From: Cytophagaceae bacterium
Lineage (GTDB): Bacteria; Bacteroidota; Bacteroidia; Cytophagales; Spirosomataceae
Assembly (NCBI GenBank): GCA_947450865.1
Contig: CANFWR010000007.1
Span: 1-41,194, forward strand
Length of the DNA: 41,194 bases
Reading direction: 5' to 3'
Shown here in pieces: positions 18,102 to 28,092 of the stretch; position 1 is the stretch's first letter, and every line of letters starts with the position of its first letter. A program made the translations under genes and the position numbers. The notes beneath the pieces are model-generated. The model was not told the origin of the DNA. It did not search any database and was given only the letters and a program-made list of their open reading frames with translations.

Positions 18102-20330
18102 ATGAAAAAATACATCTATCTCTTTTTTGTCCTTTTTACCACGTCGCTCTTCGCCCAAAAGAAGAACGAAAACTTCAAAATGCACATTCAGAAAAGCACG
18201 GGTAACATCAAAATAGATGGGGTGCTTGACGAAAATGCCTGGTTTCAATCTGCGGCGGTCAGTGATTTCATGATGTGTAATCCCTTTGATTCGCTTTGTG
18301 CGCAGGTAAGGACTGACGTAAAGATGACCTACGACGATAAATACATTTATATTTCGGCGGAATGTTTCTTGAAAGAGCCGGGTGCCTTCGTGGTGGAGTC
18401 GATGAAGCGGGATTTTGGCTTTGGGGTGAATGATAATTTTTTAGTCTTTATTGATACGTTTGAAGATAAGACGACGGGTTTTGCCTTTGGGGCGAATGCA
18501 GCCGGTGCTCAGTGGGATGGCCAAATGTCCGAAGGGTCGAAGGTAAACCTGAACTGGGATAATAAGTGGGAATCTGCCACGACCTACAAGCGGGATTCGT
18601 GGATTTTCGAAGCGGCGATTCCATTTAAGTCGATTCGCTATAAGGGAAATGTAAGTCGCTGGGGGATTAATTTTTCCCGTTATGATTTAAAGGCCAAAGA
18701 AAAATCCGCCTGGGCCCCTGTCCCTCGGCAATTTCCTACGGCTTCCTTAGCTTATGCTGGAGTCTTGGTTTGGGATACTCCTCCACCTACGCCTAAAAAG
18801 AATATCTCTTTAATCCCGTATGTCTTGTCTGGCGTATCTGCTAATTATGAAACCAAAGATCCGACTTCGATGCGCAACCAAATCGGTGGAGATATTAAGG
18901 TCGCCATTAATTCAGGTTTAAACTTAGATATGACCTTGAATCCAGATTTCTCTCAGGTGGATGTAGATAGACAACAAACGAATCTAGATCGTTTTGAGCT
19001 CTTTTACCCGGAGAAGCGTCAGTTCTTTATTGAGAACTCGGATTTATTCGACGGATTCGGGACAGACAATATTCGTCCTTTCTTCTCGCGCAGAATTGGT
19101 TTAGCGCTGAATGCAAAGACGGGAATTTACGAGCAAACCCCCATCACCTATGGCGCACGTTTGAGTGGTAAATTGAATCAGGACTGGAGAATAGGGGCCT
19201 TGAATGTGCAATCGGAAAGAATCGATGCGAAAGGGGTACCTACCCAAAATTATTCGATGGTGGCCTTACAACGCAAGGTATTTGCGCGCTCAAACTTTGG
19301 AGCCTATATGGTAAACAAACAATCATTTATTGATACAGATTTACAGCGCTCTAATGGCTTTCAGCCCTTTAATCGCGATATAGGTGTGGAATATAATTTA
19401 GCATCAGCCGATAATTTCTGGACGGGTTCGGCCTTTTATGCTAATACGATCAGCCCATTGCAGAAGGACCAAAGTTTTGCGCAAGCTGCGTCTTTGGCCT
19501 ACAAAGACAACAACTGGACTTTCTCCGCTAAGGAATCATGGGTAGGTGAAAATTACAATCCAGAAACGGGCTATGTTCCGCGTGTGAATTATTTGCAAAC
19601 ACAGTTTGATGCCGCAAAAAATTTCTATCCGAAAAACAAGTCAACGAATGTATTTTACACAACACTTTCGGCGATGACAATGAGCTATTGGAATAACCAA
19701 GGTACTTTTACAGACAACACCTCGTATGTGGCTTATGAAGGGACGATGAAGGATCGCTCGACTTTTGGGAGTTATTTATCGTATGATTATGTGAAATTAT
19801 TATATGATTTTGATGCTACGAGAATGGGGAATACGGCCTTGAAAAAAGGAACGGAGCACAGTTGGTATGCCCTGAACGCGCGTTATATGTCTTCTCCTAT
19901 CAAAGCTTTTACGTATTCATTGACCTCTCGTTTTGGTGGATATTATGGACAAGGATCGCGTACGGGAATCACGGCTGATATTGGATACCGATTCCAACCT
20001 TACGGAAGTATTTCTGTGGCCTTGGATTATAATGACATTGTGGATGTGGCAATTCCAGGTACGGACGTGATGGCGGCGAAGAAGGTATCGTCTAATTTCT
20101 GGATTATTCGGCCAAAAATCGACATAACCTTCTCGAACAAATTGTTCTTTGCGACCTTCTTCCAAATCAACCAACAAACGAAAAATATCAATTTAAATGC
20201 ACGTCTTCAATGGCGTTACAAACCGGCGTCTGACTTATTTTTAGTGTACACGGACAATTATTTTCCGGAAATCATGCAAATTCGTAACCGTGCATTGGTG
20301 TTGAAATTGAATTATTGGCTTAATTTGTAA
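18102..20330 (+). CDS. DUF5916 / carbohydrate-binding family 9-like outer-membrane protein
   Basis: Signal peptide; KIDGVLDENAW, NPDFSQVDVDRQQTNLDRFELFYPEKRQFFIENSDLF, FFSRRIGL; beta-barrel-like C-terminus. Confidence 0.85.
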   Translation: MKKYIYLFFVLFTTSLFAQKKNENFKMHIQKSTGNIKIDGVLDENAWFQSAAVSDFMMCNPFDSLCAQVRTDVKMTYDDKYIYISAECFLKEPGAFVVESMKRDFGFGVNDNFLVFIDTFEDKTTGFAFGANAAGAQWDGQMSEGSKVNLNWDNKWESATTYKRDSWIFEAAIPFKSIRYKGNVSRWGINFSRYDLKAKEKSAWAPVPRQFPTASLAYAGVLVWDTPPPTPKKNISLIPYVLSGVSANYETKDPTSMRNQIGGDIKVAINSGLNLDMTLNPDFSQVDVDRQQTNLDRFELFYPEKRQFFIENSDLFDGFGTDNIRPFFSRRIGLALNAKTGIYEQTPITYGARLSGKLNQDWRIGALNVQSERIDAKGVPTQNYSMVALQRKVFARSNFGAYMVNKQSFIDTDLQRSNGFQPFNRDIGVEYNLASADNFWTGSAFYANTISPLQKDQSFAQAASLAYKDNNWTFSAKESWVGENYNPETGYVPRVNYLQTQFDAAKNFYPKNKSTNVFYTTLSAMTMSYWNNQGTFTDNTSYVAYEGTMKDRSTFGSYLSYDYVKLLYDFDATRMGNTALKKGTEHSWYALNARYMSSPIKAFTYSLTSRFGGYYGQGSRTGITADIGYRFQPYGSISVALDYNDIVDVAIPGTDVMAAKKVSSNFWIIRPKIDITFSNKLFFATFFQINQQTKNINLNARLQWRYKPASDLFLVYTDNYFPEIMQIRNRALVLKLNYWLNL

Positions 20331-20349
20331 TCTAAATAAAAAACATACT

Positions 20350-20859
20350 ATGAAGAAGTTCTTATTACTAATGTCTTGTTTAGTTTCTTTCGGTGTTTTA
20401 GCACAGAAAGCGGCTCCATCACCAGCTGCAGTAGTTGCCCAAAAAGTAGGTAACACAGAAGTGATGATTAAATACGCACAACCTTCGGTAAAAGGCCGTT
20501 TGGTTTTTGGTACAAAAGAAGCGAAAGCTTTAGTTCCTTATGGCGAAGTTTGGAGAACAGGCGCGAATGAAGCGACTACGATCGAAATCTCCAATGACAT
20601 CACGGTTCAAGGTAAAACTTTGGCTAAAGGTGTTTATTCTCTATTCACCATTCCAGGTGCGACAGAGTGGACAATTATCTTTAACAAAGAAGCTAAAATG
20701 TGGGGTGCTTACACCTACAAAGAGGCGAATGACGTTTTACGTGTGAAAGCACGTGTTAGCGAGCACGCACACACAGAGCAATTCACGATCGGAATCACGG
20801 CTGCAGGCCAGGTGACGTTAGATTGGGACAAATCTTCGGTTTCTTTTTACTTGAAATAA
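20350..20859 (+). CDS. DUF2911 domain-containing secreted protein
   Basis: Signal peptide; YAQPSVKGRLVFG, PYGEVWRTGANEATTIE. Confidence 0.88.
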   Translation: MKKFLLLMSCLVSFGVLAQKAAPSPAAVVAQKVGNTEVMIKYAQPSVKGRLVFGTKEAKALVPYGEVWRTGANEATTIEISNDITVQGKTLAKGVYSLFTIPGATEWTIIFNKEAKMWGAYTYKEANDVLRVKARVSEHAHTEQFTIGITAAGQVTLDWDKSSVSFYLK

Positions 20860-20874
20860 AATCAAGATCTTGAT

Positions 20875-20907
20875 AAAAAAGCGGTTCAGCAATGGGCCGC
20901 TTTTTTT
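20875..20907. terminator. Rho-independent terminator after DUF2911 gene
   Basis: AAAAAAGCGG-loop-CCGCTTTTTTT. Preceded by perfect palindrome ATCAAGATCTTGAT at 20861-20874. Confidence 0.75.
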
Positions 20908-20980
20908 ATTGCCAAAATTCGTTTGAAATCCACATTCCTTTGGCTATTTTTACTCGTAATTGACGATAAAACAAGAATAT

Positions 20981-21349
20981 ATGAAAAAGGTATTGATAGC
21001 GGAAGATAGCTCAGTGATCCAAAATCTAGCTAAGAAGATTTTAGAATTTCAAAATTTTGAGATCCACGCCGTAAAAAACGGACAACAAGTGTTAGATGAA
21101 TTAGCCAAGGCTGATTTTGACATTATCTTACTAGATATCAATATGCCAGTAATGGACGGTATGGATTGCGCTCGTGCGGTTCGTGCGTTAGCAGACTCGA
21201 AAAAAGCAGCCATTCCTATGATCGCGATCACTGGAAACGCGCGTAACTATTCGATGGATGACTTTAAAGCAGCTGGATTCAATGATTTCTTAGCTAAGCC
21301 TTTGAACTTCGATTCCTTGGTTTCTCAGGTGAAAGCCTTAACGGAATAA
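20981..21349 (+). CDS. Single-domain response regulator
   Basis: VLIAEDS, DIILLDINMPVMDG, IAITGNA, AKPL. Likely start at 20981. Confidence 0.9.
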   Translation: MKKVLIAEDSSVIQNLAKKILEFQNFEIHAVKNGQQVLDELAKADFDIILLDINMPVMDGMDCARAVRALADSKKAAIPMIAITGNARNYSMDDFKAAGFNDFLAKPLNFDSLVSQVKALTE

Positions 21350-21353
21350 AGCT

Positions 21354-22124
21354 ATGTCCCCTTCTAAAGTGACGTTTTTAGGAACGGGAACTTCGCAGGG
21401 GATTCCGATGATCGCTTGTGGCTGCACGGTTTGTCAGTCCACAGATGAGCGAGATAAGCGCCTCCGTGTTTCAGTACACGTCGAAATAGGAGGGAAGAGT
21501 TTCATTATAGATACGGGTCCAGATTTTCGCCAGCAGGTTCTTAGAGCTGGAATTAAGCGTTTGGATGCCGTTCTCTACACACACGAACACAAAGATCATA
21601 CGGCCGGAATGGACGATGTTCGGGGATTTAATTTCCACCAGCAATCGTCGATTCCTTTGTATGCCCGCGCTCAGGTCATAGAGCAATTGAAGCGGGAGTT
21701 TGCCTATGCTTTTGGCGATAATAAATACCCAGGAGTGCCAGAAATCGATGTGTATGAGATTGATGGAAAGCCCTTCACGGTGCAAGGAATAGATATTCAA
21801 CCCATCTTCGTGAAGCATTATTATTTAGATGTGTTGGGTTTTCGATTTGGGAATTTTGCCTATGTGACGGACGCGAATTCCATCGCCCCTGAGGAGCAAG
21901 ATAAGCTACGAAATCTAGACGTTTTAGTCATCAATGCCTTGCGCAAGACAACCCACGTCTCTCATTTTACGTTAGCGGAAGCCCTCGAATTAATCGCGGA
22001 TTTACAGCCTAAACAAGCGTATATTACACACATTAGCCACCAAATGGGCTTACACTCAGCGGTGCAAAAAGAATTACCCCCTAACGTTTTTCTAGCCTAC
22101 GACGGGCTTGTATTAAACTCATAA
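21354..22124 (+). CDS. MBL-fold metallo-hydrolase (PhnP-like)
   Basis: LGTGTSQGIPMIACGCTVC, YTHEHKDHTAGMDD, YVTDANSI, YITHISH. Confidence 0.9.
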   Translation: MSPSKVTFLGTGTSQGIPMIACGCTVCQSTDERDKRLRVSVHVEIGGKSFIIDTGPDFRQQVLRAGIKRLDAVLYTHEHKDHTAGMDDVRGFNFHQQSSIPLYARAQVIEQLKREFAYAFGDNKYPGVPEIDVYEIDGKPFTVQGIDIQPIFVKHYYLDVLGFRFGNFAYVTDANSIAPEEQDKLRNLDVLVINALRKTTHVSHFTLAEALELIADLQPKQAYITHISHQMGLHSAVQKELPPNVFLAYDGLVLNS

Positions 22125-22125
22125 T

Positions 22126-22773
22126 ATGTCTTTCAAAGCGGTTTTATTCGATATGGATGGTGTGATCGTAGATAATCTACCGTATCACGTAGAAGCTTGG
22201 TTGCTTTTTTGTGAGCAGAATAGTATTCCATTAACGAAGGAAATATTTTACAAAGAATTGAACGGGATGAATTCGAAGGATACCTTCGAATGGTTTTATA
22301 AAAAGGAAATGACTCGTGCGGAGGTGGAGGTACTAGAAGAGGAGAAAGAATTACTTTACCGGGAGTTTTATGCTGAGCATAGAAAGCCGGCGGAAGGGCT
22401 TTTAGCCTTTTTAACCGAGTTGCGTTCAAGAGGAATAAAAACAGCCTTAGCGACTTCTGCGGGTCCAGGAAATATTGATTTTATTGTGGATGGCCTAGGC
22501 ATTCGTGATCAATTCGATGCGATCATTGGTGGTGCTGAAGTAACCAAAGGCAAACCTGATCCAGAAATTTATCTAAAAGCGGCGGAGCTAGTGGGTGTCG
22601 CACCGGAGGATTGCTGGGTGATTGAAGATTCCCTTCAAGGCATTGCATCTGGATTAGCCGCCGGCGCGCGTGTCGTGGGAATTACCACCTCGCATTCAGC
22701 GGAGGAATTAGCCCATACGCAAGTGATTGCCCCTAATTTTGTTGGTTTATACGATCAAATTGCTGCCCTATGA
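22126..22773 (+). CDS. HAD family hydrolase (beta-phosphoglucomutase-like)
   Basis: FDMDGVIVDN, LATSAG, GKPDPEIYLKAA, VIEDSLQGI. Confidence 0.9.
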   Translation: MSFKAVLFDMDGVIVDNLPYHVEAWLLFCEQNSIPLTKEIFYKELNGMNSKDTFEWFYKKEMTRAEVEVLEEEKELLYREFYAEHRKPAEGLLAFLTELRSRGIKTALATSAGPGNIDFIVDGLGIRDQFDAIIGGAEVTKGKPDPEIYLKAAELVGVAPEDCWVIEDSLQGIASGLAAGARVVGITTSHSAEELAHTQVIAPNFVGLYDQIAAL

Positions 22774-25373
22774 AAAAGCTGATTTACTTATTTTTATTGA
22801 TCTCTACAGCCACTTTTGCCCAAAAAGGTCGCCATAAAATGGAGATGGTACCGGGCAAAATGATTAAAGAATATACGCCCGAGTACATGGGGCTGAAGCG
22901 TGATTTGCCGGAAGGTTATACCGAAAATATGCGGGCTATTTTAGCGCAAGCAGCTGCGATTAGAGTAGAGGCGACTACCCAAACAAAGGCCTCAGCAAAT
23001 ATTGTCTTAACATTCGAGACAGTACCTCCAGCGGACGTGAAAGCAGTTTTTGAGAAAGCTGCTGCGACTTGGTCTACCGTGTTTTCGTCAGATGTGCCCA
23101 TCAATGTTTATGTGAAATGGGCCTCTCTCGCGACTAATGTGTTAGGGAGCGCAGGAGCGACGGTGAATGTGCGAAATTTTGTGGGAGCGAATCGATTGAA
23201 TACGTTTTATCCCATTGCTTTGGCAGAGAAAATGGCTCATAAAAATCTGAACGGGACGAATGCAGATATCATAGCGACGTTTAATTCAGATTTTACGGCT
23301 TGGTATATCGGTACAGATGGTGTGCCAAACATCAATCAAATCGACTTGTATTCTGTAGTCTTACATGAGATGGGGCACGGTTTAGGTTTTATCGGTCAGG
23401 TATCGGTGACATCGGGTGAAGCCGGATATCCGTATCCTGGTATATTTGACCAGTATATGATTAATGCCGCGAATGTGGCTTTGATGGATACCAATAGTTT
23501 TAAGAACCCATCTGCAGCGCTATATACTCAGCTTACTTCGGGTAAAATCAATTTGTCTACGCCTTCGGTTTTGCGCAATAATGGGAGTGCTGGGAAACTT
23601 TATACTCCGTCAACCTATTCAGATGGATCGAGTATTTACCACGTAGATCAGGTGAAATACAAGGTAGGAGACGCGAATGCGTTGATGACTCCCCAAATTG
23701 CCCGGGGTGAGGTGACTCGGAATATTGGACCTATTGTGAGTTCGGCTTTTAATGATTTTGGCTGGTATTCTTCGAATTTGATAGGCGAAGAGTATAACGA
23801 TACAGAAGATCAGGCATCAGATAAAGTATTTTCGGTGCAGGTATATTCGGATACGCTTTGGGATGAATCTTCTTTAAAGCTTTACCTGGCGGTTAATTCG
23901 AATACTTTTAATCCGGTTTCAAGTTTTACAAAGGCTGGGAATACGTATTCTTACAGCTTGCCTAAAAGTGCCACAGCGAGAAATATCAAGTATTATTGGT
24001 ATGCAGAGGAGAAATCGGGGAAGAAATTTGTGACGCCGGCGGAGGCACCTGTGATTTCGGGGACTCGTTTTGGTAGTTATTTTGAGTTTAATATCGCGCC
24101 AGATACGACCAAACCGGAGGTGGTTTATTCCAATCCGTTGAAATACATTTTCACTTCGCAGACTTCGGTTCCATTGCCTACCTTGCTAGCGGCAGATAAT
24201 ATCGGGATCGACACCATTTATATGGAATATTCCATTAATAGTGGTGCTACGATTCGAAAAGGCTTTACGAAAGTGGCTGGTTTGACCTATAGTTTTACGA
24301 ATAGTTTTGATTTTGCTTCGGGTTTATTGAAAGCGGGTGATGTGATTAAATACCGGATTATCGTAAAGGATAAGGCCAAAATCACGAATACCGTCACACT
24401 CCCAGCTACCGGAAACTACGAGTTTGTCGTATTAGGATTGCAGGCAGCTGCGGCAAATTACAAACAGACTTTTGACACACCTCCTACGACTGATTTTTAT
24501 TTAAAAGGCTTCAGCTTTACGAAGCCTAGCGGTTTTTCTACCATCGGATTACATAGTGCACATCCGTATGCGGATGGCTCAGAAGAATCCTATAATGGTG
24601 CAGGTGGGACGGATAAATTCACGAATAGCGATGCAATTCTGTTGAAGCCTATCACGGTGCGCGCCGATACCGCTAAAATCTATTTTGATGAGGTGGTATT
24701 AGTGGAGCCGGGCGAGTCAGGTGCTTCTTTCTTGAATACAGATGGAACAGTAAATCGTAGTTTCTATGATTATGTTACCGTTCAAGCTTCGAATGATGCT
24801 GGTAAAAACTGGAATAACTTGATCAATGGCTGGGATTCGAATTTCTCCACGACATGGCTGAATGCCTACAATTCGGGCTTTGATGCCGCAGGTAATTCGA
24901 CGGGAGTGGGTACTTCAGCGATGGTAAAGAAAAGAGAAATTGATATTCTTTCATCTGGAAAATTCAAAGCTGGAGACCAACTTGTCTTCCGTTTCCGTCT
25001 GCACGCGGACGTAGGGGCGCATGGCTGGGGCTGGGCGATTGATAATTTGAATATTCAGGGTTCTGTAGCTACTCCGGCACCACCTTTGGTTTTAGCGGCA
25101 GAGCCTACGTCTTATTCAACTGAATTGCAGGTGACGCCTAATCCCACTTCGCGCTGGGTGAATTTACGTTTGGCCTTAGGTTCAGTTGATGAAAAGGTGG
25201 TTGCCGGGATTGTAGGATCTCAGGGTCAATGGATTCAGCAAGAAAGCTTGCAGATAAAAGGGGGACTATTGGAGAAGCAATTCGATATTTCAACTCTTCC
25301 TGCTGGAACCTATTATGTCCAAGTCATCACCAATAGAAATGTATATAATAAGCGAATTATTGTGGTTCGCTAA
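22770..25373 (+). CDS. Secreted metalloprotease with T9SS C-terminal sorting domain
   Basis: Signal peptide; HEMGHGLGF zinc motif; C-terminal TPNPTSRWVNLRL...GTYYVQVITNRNVYNKRIIVVR typical of type A T9SS CTD. 4-bp ATGA overlap with previous gene. Confidence 0.87.
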   Translation: MKKLIYLFLLISTATFAQKGRHKMEMVPGKMIKEYTPEYMGLKRDLPEGYTENMRAILAQAAAIRVEATTQTKASANIVLTFETVPPADVKAVFEKAAATWSTVFSSDVPINVYVKWASLATNVLGSAGATVNVRNFVGANRLNTFYPIALAEKMAHKNLNGTNADIIATFNSDFTAWYIGTDGVPNINQIDLYSVVLHEMGHGLGFIGQVSVTSGEAGYPYPGIFDQYMINAANVALMDTNSFKNPSAALYTQLTSGKINLSTPSVLRNNGSAGKLYTPSTYSDGSSIYHVDQVKYKVGDANALMTPQIARGEVTRNIGPIVSSAFNDFGWYSSNLIGEEYNDTEDQASDKVFSVQVYSDTLWDESSLKLYLAVNSNTFNPVSSFTKAGNTYSYSLPKSATARNIKYYWYAEEKSGKKFVTPAEAPVISGTRFGSYFEFNIAPDTTKPEVVYSNPLKYIFTSQTSVPLPTLLAADNIGIDTIYMEYSINSGATIRKGFTKVAGLTYSFTNSFDFASGLLKAGDVIKYRIIVKDKAKITNTVTLPATGNYEFVVLGLQAAAANYKQTFDTPPTTDFYLKGFSFTKPSGFSTIGLHSAHPYADGSEESYNGAGGTDKFTNSDAILLKPITVRADTAKIYFDEVVLVEPGESGASFLNTDGTVNRSFYDYVTVQASNDAGKNWNNLINGWDSNFSTTWLNAYNSGFDAAGNSTGVGTSAMVKKREIDILSSGKFKAGDQLVFRFRLHADVGAHGWGWAIDNLNIQGSVATPAPPLVLAAEPTSYSTELQVTPNPTSRWVNLRLALGSVDEKVVAGIVGSQGQWIQQESLQIKGGLLEKQFDISTLPAGTYYVQVITNRNVYNKRIIVVR

Positions 25374-25394
25374 GGCCTAGCAAAGCTTTTTACT

Positions 25395-25402
25395 TATCTT
25401 TG
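25395..25402 (+). promoter_or_regulatory. Promoter -7 element TATCTTTG upstream of accD
   Basis: Exact TAnnTTTG match in the 55-bp gap before accD; no clear -33. Confidence 0.5.
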
Positions 25403-25428
25403 TAGACTTAATCATTAAAATTAGCACT

Positions 25429-26271
25429 ATGTCTTGGTTTTCAAGAAAAGAAAAAGGAATTGTCACCCCCACTGCTTCTAAATTAGACGCTCCGGATGGT
25501 TTGTGGTACCAATGTCCTTCTTGCAAAAAAGCGATTCATACGCGCGAACATCGTCTGTTTGCCTACACTTGCTCTGGTTGTAATTACCACGAAAAAATCG
25601 GTTCTCAAGACTATTTTGAGTTGTTATTTGACAATTCTCTTTACACAGAATTAGACCCGATGATGGGTTCAGGTGACCCATTAGAGTTCACGGACACAAA
25701 AAAATACACCGATCGTATCAAAGCGACCGAATACAATACGGGTTTGAAGGATGCAGTCAGAACGGCTTACGGTGAGATTAATGGATTACCTATCACCATT
25801 TCGGCGATGGACTTTAACTTCATCGGTGGATCGATGGGATCTGTGGTGGGAGAGAAGATTACGCGTGGTATGCGTCACTCCTTAGAGACAGGAAAGCCTT
25901 TCTTAATGATCTCTCGCTCCGGTGGGGCTCGTATGATGGAGGCAGGTTTCTCTTTAATGCAGATGGCCAAAACCTCTTCGTTAATCGCCCTCCTCGCAGA
26001 AGCTAAAATTCCTTATATCTCCTTAATGACCAATCCGACAACGGGTGGTGTGACAGCTTCATTCGCGATGCTAGGAGACTTCAATATCGCTGAGCCTGGT
26101 GCCTTAATCGGTTTCGCTGGACCACGCGTGATCAAGGAAACAATAGGCAAGGATTTACCTAAAGGATTCCAAAGCTCCGAGTTCGTCGAAGAGCATGGCT
26201 TCCTAGACTTCATCGTCGATCGTAAAGATTTGAAAGACAAATTGAGTTCCTTGTTAGGGATGTTGAAATAG
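25429..26271 (+). CDS. accD: Acetyl-CoA carboxylase carboxyltransferase subunit beta
   Basis: CPSCKK...CSGC zinc ribbon; SGGARMMEAGFSLMQMAKTS; NPTTGGVTASFAMLGD. Confidence 0.96.
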   Translation: MSWFSRKEKGIVTPTASKLDAPDGLWYQCPSCKKAIHTREHRLFAYTCSGCNYHEKIGSQDYFELLFDNSLYTELDPMMGSGDPLEFTDTKKYTDRIKATEYNTGLKDAVRTAYGEINGLPITISAMDFNFIGGSMGSVVGEKITRGMRHSLETGKPFLMISRSGGARMMEAGFSLMQMAKTSSLIALLAEAKIPYISLMTNPTTGGVTASFAMLGDFNIAEPGALIGFAGPRVIKETIGKDLPKGFQSSEFVEEHGFLDFIVDRKDLKDKLSSLLGMLK

Positions 26272-26302
26272 AAAAAAGCCAGCTGAGAAGCTGGCTTTTT
26301 TG
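26272..26302. terminator. Rho-independent terminator after accD
   Basis: AAAAAAGCCAGCT-GAGA-AGCTGGCTTTTTT. Confidence 0.85.
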
Positions 26303-26377
26303 TTATAATAGTTTTTTCAACACATCATCAGTGGTTATAGTCTTTTGTTTCATGCTAGTAAAGTATAAAATTTTAGT

Positions 26378-26416
26378 TACATTTGTCCAGTTTATTATAT
26401 AAATTATTGGACAAAT
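26378..26416 (+). promoter_or_regulatory. Toxin-antitoxin promoter/operator: TACATTTG element overlapping inverted repeat ATTTGTCCA-N18-TGGACAAAT
   Basis: Perfect 9-nt arms at 26381-26389 and 26408-26416. -7 consensus at 26378-26385. Antitoxin ATG at 26419. Confidence 0.65.
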
Positions 26417-26418
26417 AT

Positions 26419-27144
26419 ATGAAGGTCACACAATTTATTTCAGAAAGGATAGAAAAATTGCCAGCGGGTTTAGTATTTACTCAGTCTAGCTTTGAGTTAG
26501 ATTTTGCCAAAAGGGAAGCTGCAATAAAGGCCTTAAATAGATTAGTTGAAGCTGGTAAAATTGAAAAATTAGCAAAAGGGAAATTCTACAAACCTGAAGT
26601 AACCGTATTTGGTAAACTTAAGCCATCTAGTGATGAAATACTTAAGGATTTAATAGAAGAAAAGGGTTGTGCAAAAGGGTATTTAACAGGATATTCTATT
26701 TTTAATAAATTAGGACTTACTACCCAAGTAAGTAACGCTATTCAAATAGGAAGGAATGATTTTAGGCCACCTTTAAGCCGTGATTTTTATTCCATCACTT
26801 TTGTTAAGCAAAAAAATAAGATAACAGCGGCATCAATACCCTTATTGCAAATATTGGATTCTATTCGATTTATCAAAAAAGTACCTGATGCATCATTATC
26901 AAGTTGTTGTTACAGACTCCTTACTATACTTTCTAACTTGTCATCCCAAGAGCAGAGCGCTTTAGTGCAGTTGGCAATGCAATACAATCCAGCAACACGT
27001 GCCTTGACAGGAGCTATGTTTGACCAGTTAAATAAAGAAGAGTTAAGCATCTCTTTATTTAGAACTTTGAACCCTATTACTAGCTACAAATTTACAGGGC
27101 TTCAAAACGTACTTACAACCACTAATAAATGGAATATTGAATGA
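26419..27144 (+). CDS. AbiEi/DUF6088-like antitoxin with N-terminal winged helix
   Basis: N-terminal HTH-like region (FTQSSFELDFAKREAAIKALNRLVEAGKIEKLAKGKFYKP). 4-bp overlap with AbiEii-like toxin gene. Supplied ORF starts at an upstream TTG. Confidence 0.78.
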   Translation: MKVTQFISERIEKLPAGLVFTQSSFELDFAKREAAIKALNRLVEAGKIEKLAKGKFYKPEVTVFGKLKPSSDEILKDLIEEKGCAKGYLTGYSIFNKLGLTTQVSNAIQIGRNDFRPPLSRDFYSITFVKQKNKITAASIPLLQILDSIRFIKKVPDASLSSCCYRLLTILSNLSSQEQSALVQLAMQYNPATRALTGAMFDQLNKEELSISLFRTLNPITSYKFTGLQNVLTTTNKWNIE

Positions 27145-28085
27145 ATCTGCATGAAGACAAAACAGTATTTATAGAATTAATAAGAGCCACTTCAGACCAT
27201 TATAAAATTAAGAGTGAATTTATTGAAAAGGATTATTGGTTAACTTTTGTTTTGAGACAACTAGCCAATTCTAATTATTTACAAAATGCTGTTTTTAAAG
27301 GTGGTACTTCTTTGTCAAAAGCCTATAAATTAATCGATCGATTTTCAGAAGATATCGATATTGCAATCATAAGTGAAAGTTCAGATTCAGGTAATAATGT
27401 TAAAAATCTCTTGAGGTCAGTAGAGAAGGAAATAACCCAAGGTTTTATTGATTTTCATTTGGAGGGTGTCACAAGTAAAGGTTCTAGGTATCGAAAATCA
27501 GTTATTCAATTCCAGTCATCTCTCGATTCTACTATTTTAGATAAGTTGATCATAGAGGTTAATGCATTTGCAAATCCTTTTCCATTTAAACAAATGGAAT
27601 TAAGTAGTCTAGTTTTTTCATTTTTGACTTTTAGTAAAAATCTGGATTATGTCAGATTATATAATCTGCATCCATTCAAATTAAATGTATTGAGTCTTGA
27701 TCAGACCCTGATTGAAAAAATGGTTTCTCTGATACGTTTTTCTTTTGATAAAAATCCTGTTGAAAGCCTCTCTAAGAAAATCAGGCATTTTTATGATATC
27801 TATTTTTTATGCTCGCACATGGATTGCATTAAGTTATTTGAATCTAATACAATCAAAATTCGATTCAATAAATTGTGGGAACACGACCTAGCACTCTTTG
27901 ATGAGCCTGATGGTTGGAAAGAAAAATTAGTTATAGATTCTCCTTTATTAACTGATTTTGATGGGGTTTGGAATCAGTTAAAATCACGCTATAAATTAGA
28001 ATTAACAGCACTTGCATACAACTCCATACCACCAGCGGAATTAATTGCTACTAACTTCAAAACCTTGTTATCGAGGATAAGGTAA
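27141..28085 (+). CDS. Nucleotidyl transferase AbiEii/AbiGii toxin family protein
   Basis: FKGGTSLSKAYKLIDRFSEDIDIAI (nucleotidyltransferase GGTxxxK...SEDIDI). Confidence 0.92.
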   Translation: MNLHEDKTVFIELIRATSDHYKIKSEFIEKDYWLTFVLRQLANSNYLQNAVFKGGTSLSKAYKLIDRFSEDIDIAIISESSDSGNNVKNLLRSVEKEITQGFIDFHLEGVTSKGSRYRKSVIQFQSSLDSTILDKLIIEVNAFANPFPFKQMELSSLVFSFLTFSKNLDYVRLYNLHPFKLNVLSLDQTLIEKMVSLIRFSFDKNPVESLSKKIRHFYDIYFLCSHMDCIKLFESNTIKIRFNKLWEHDLALFDEPDGWKEKLVIDSPLLTDFDGVWNQLKSRYKLELTALAYNSIPPAELIATNFKTLLSRIR

Positions 28086-28092
28086 TCACAAA

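Noticed and set aside
26419-28085. AbiE-like pair as a wholly new defence system
   Set aside because: Domain signatures match the known AbiEi/AbiEii toxin-antitoxin family, so reported as a known system in accessory context.
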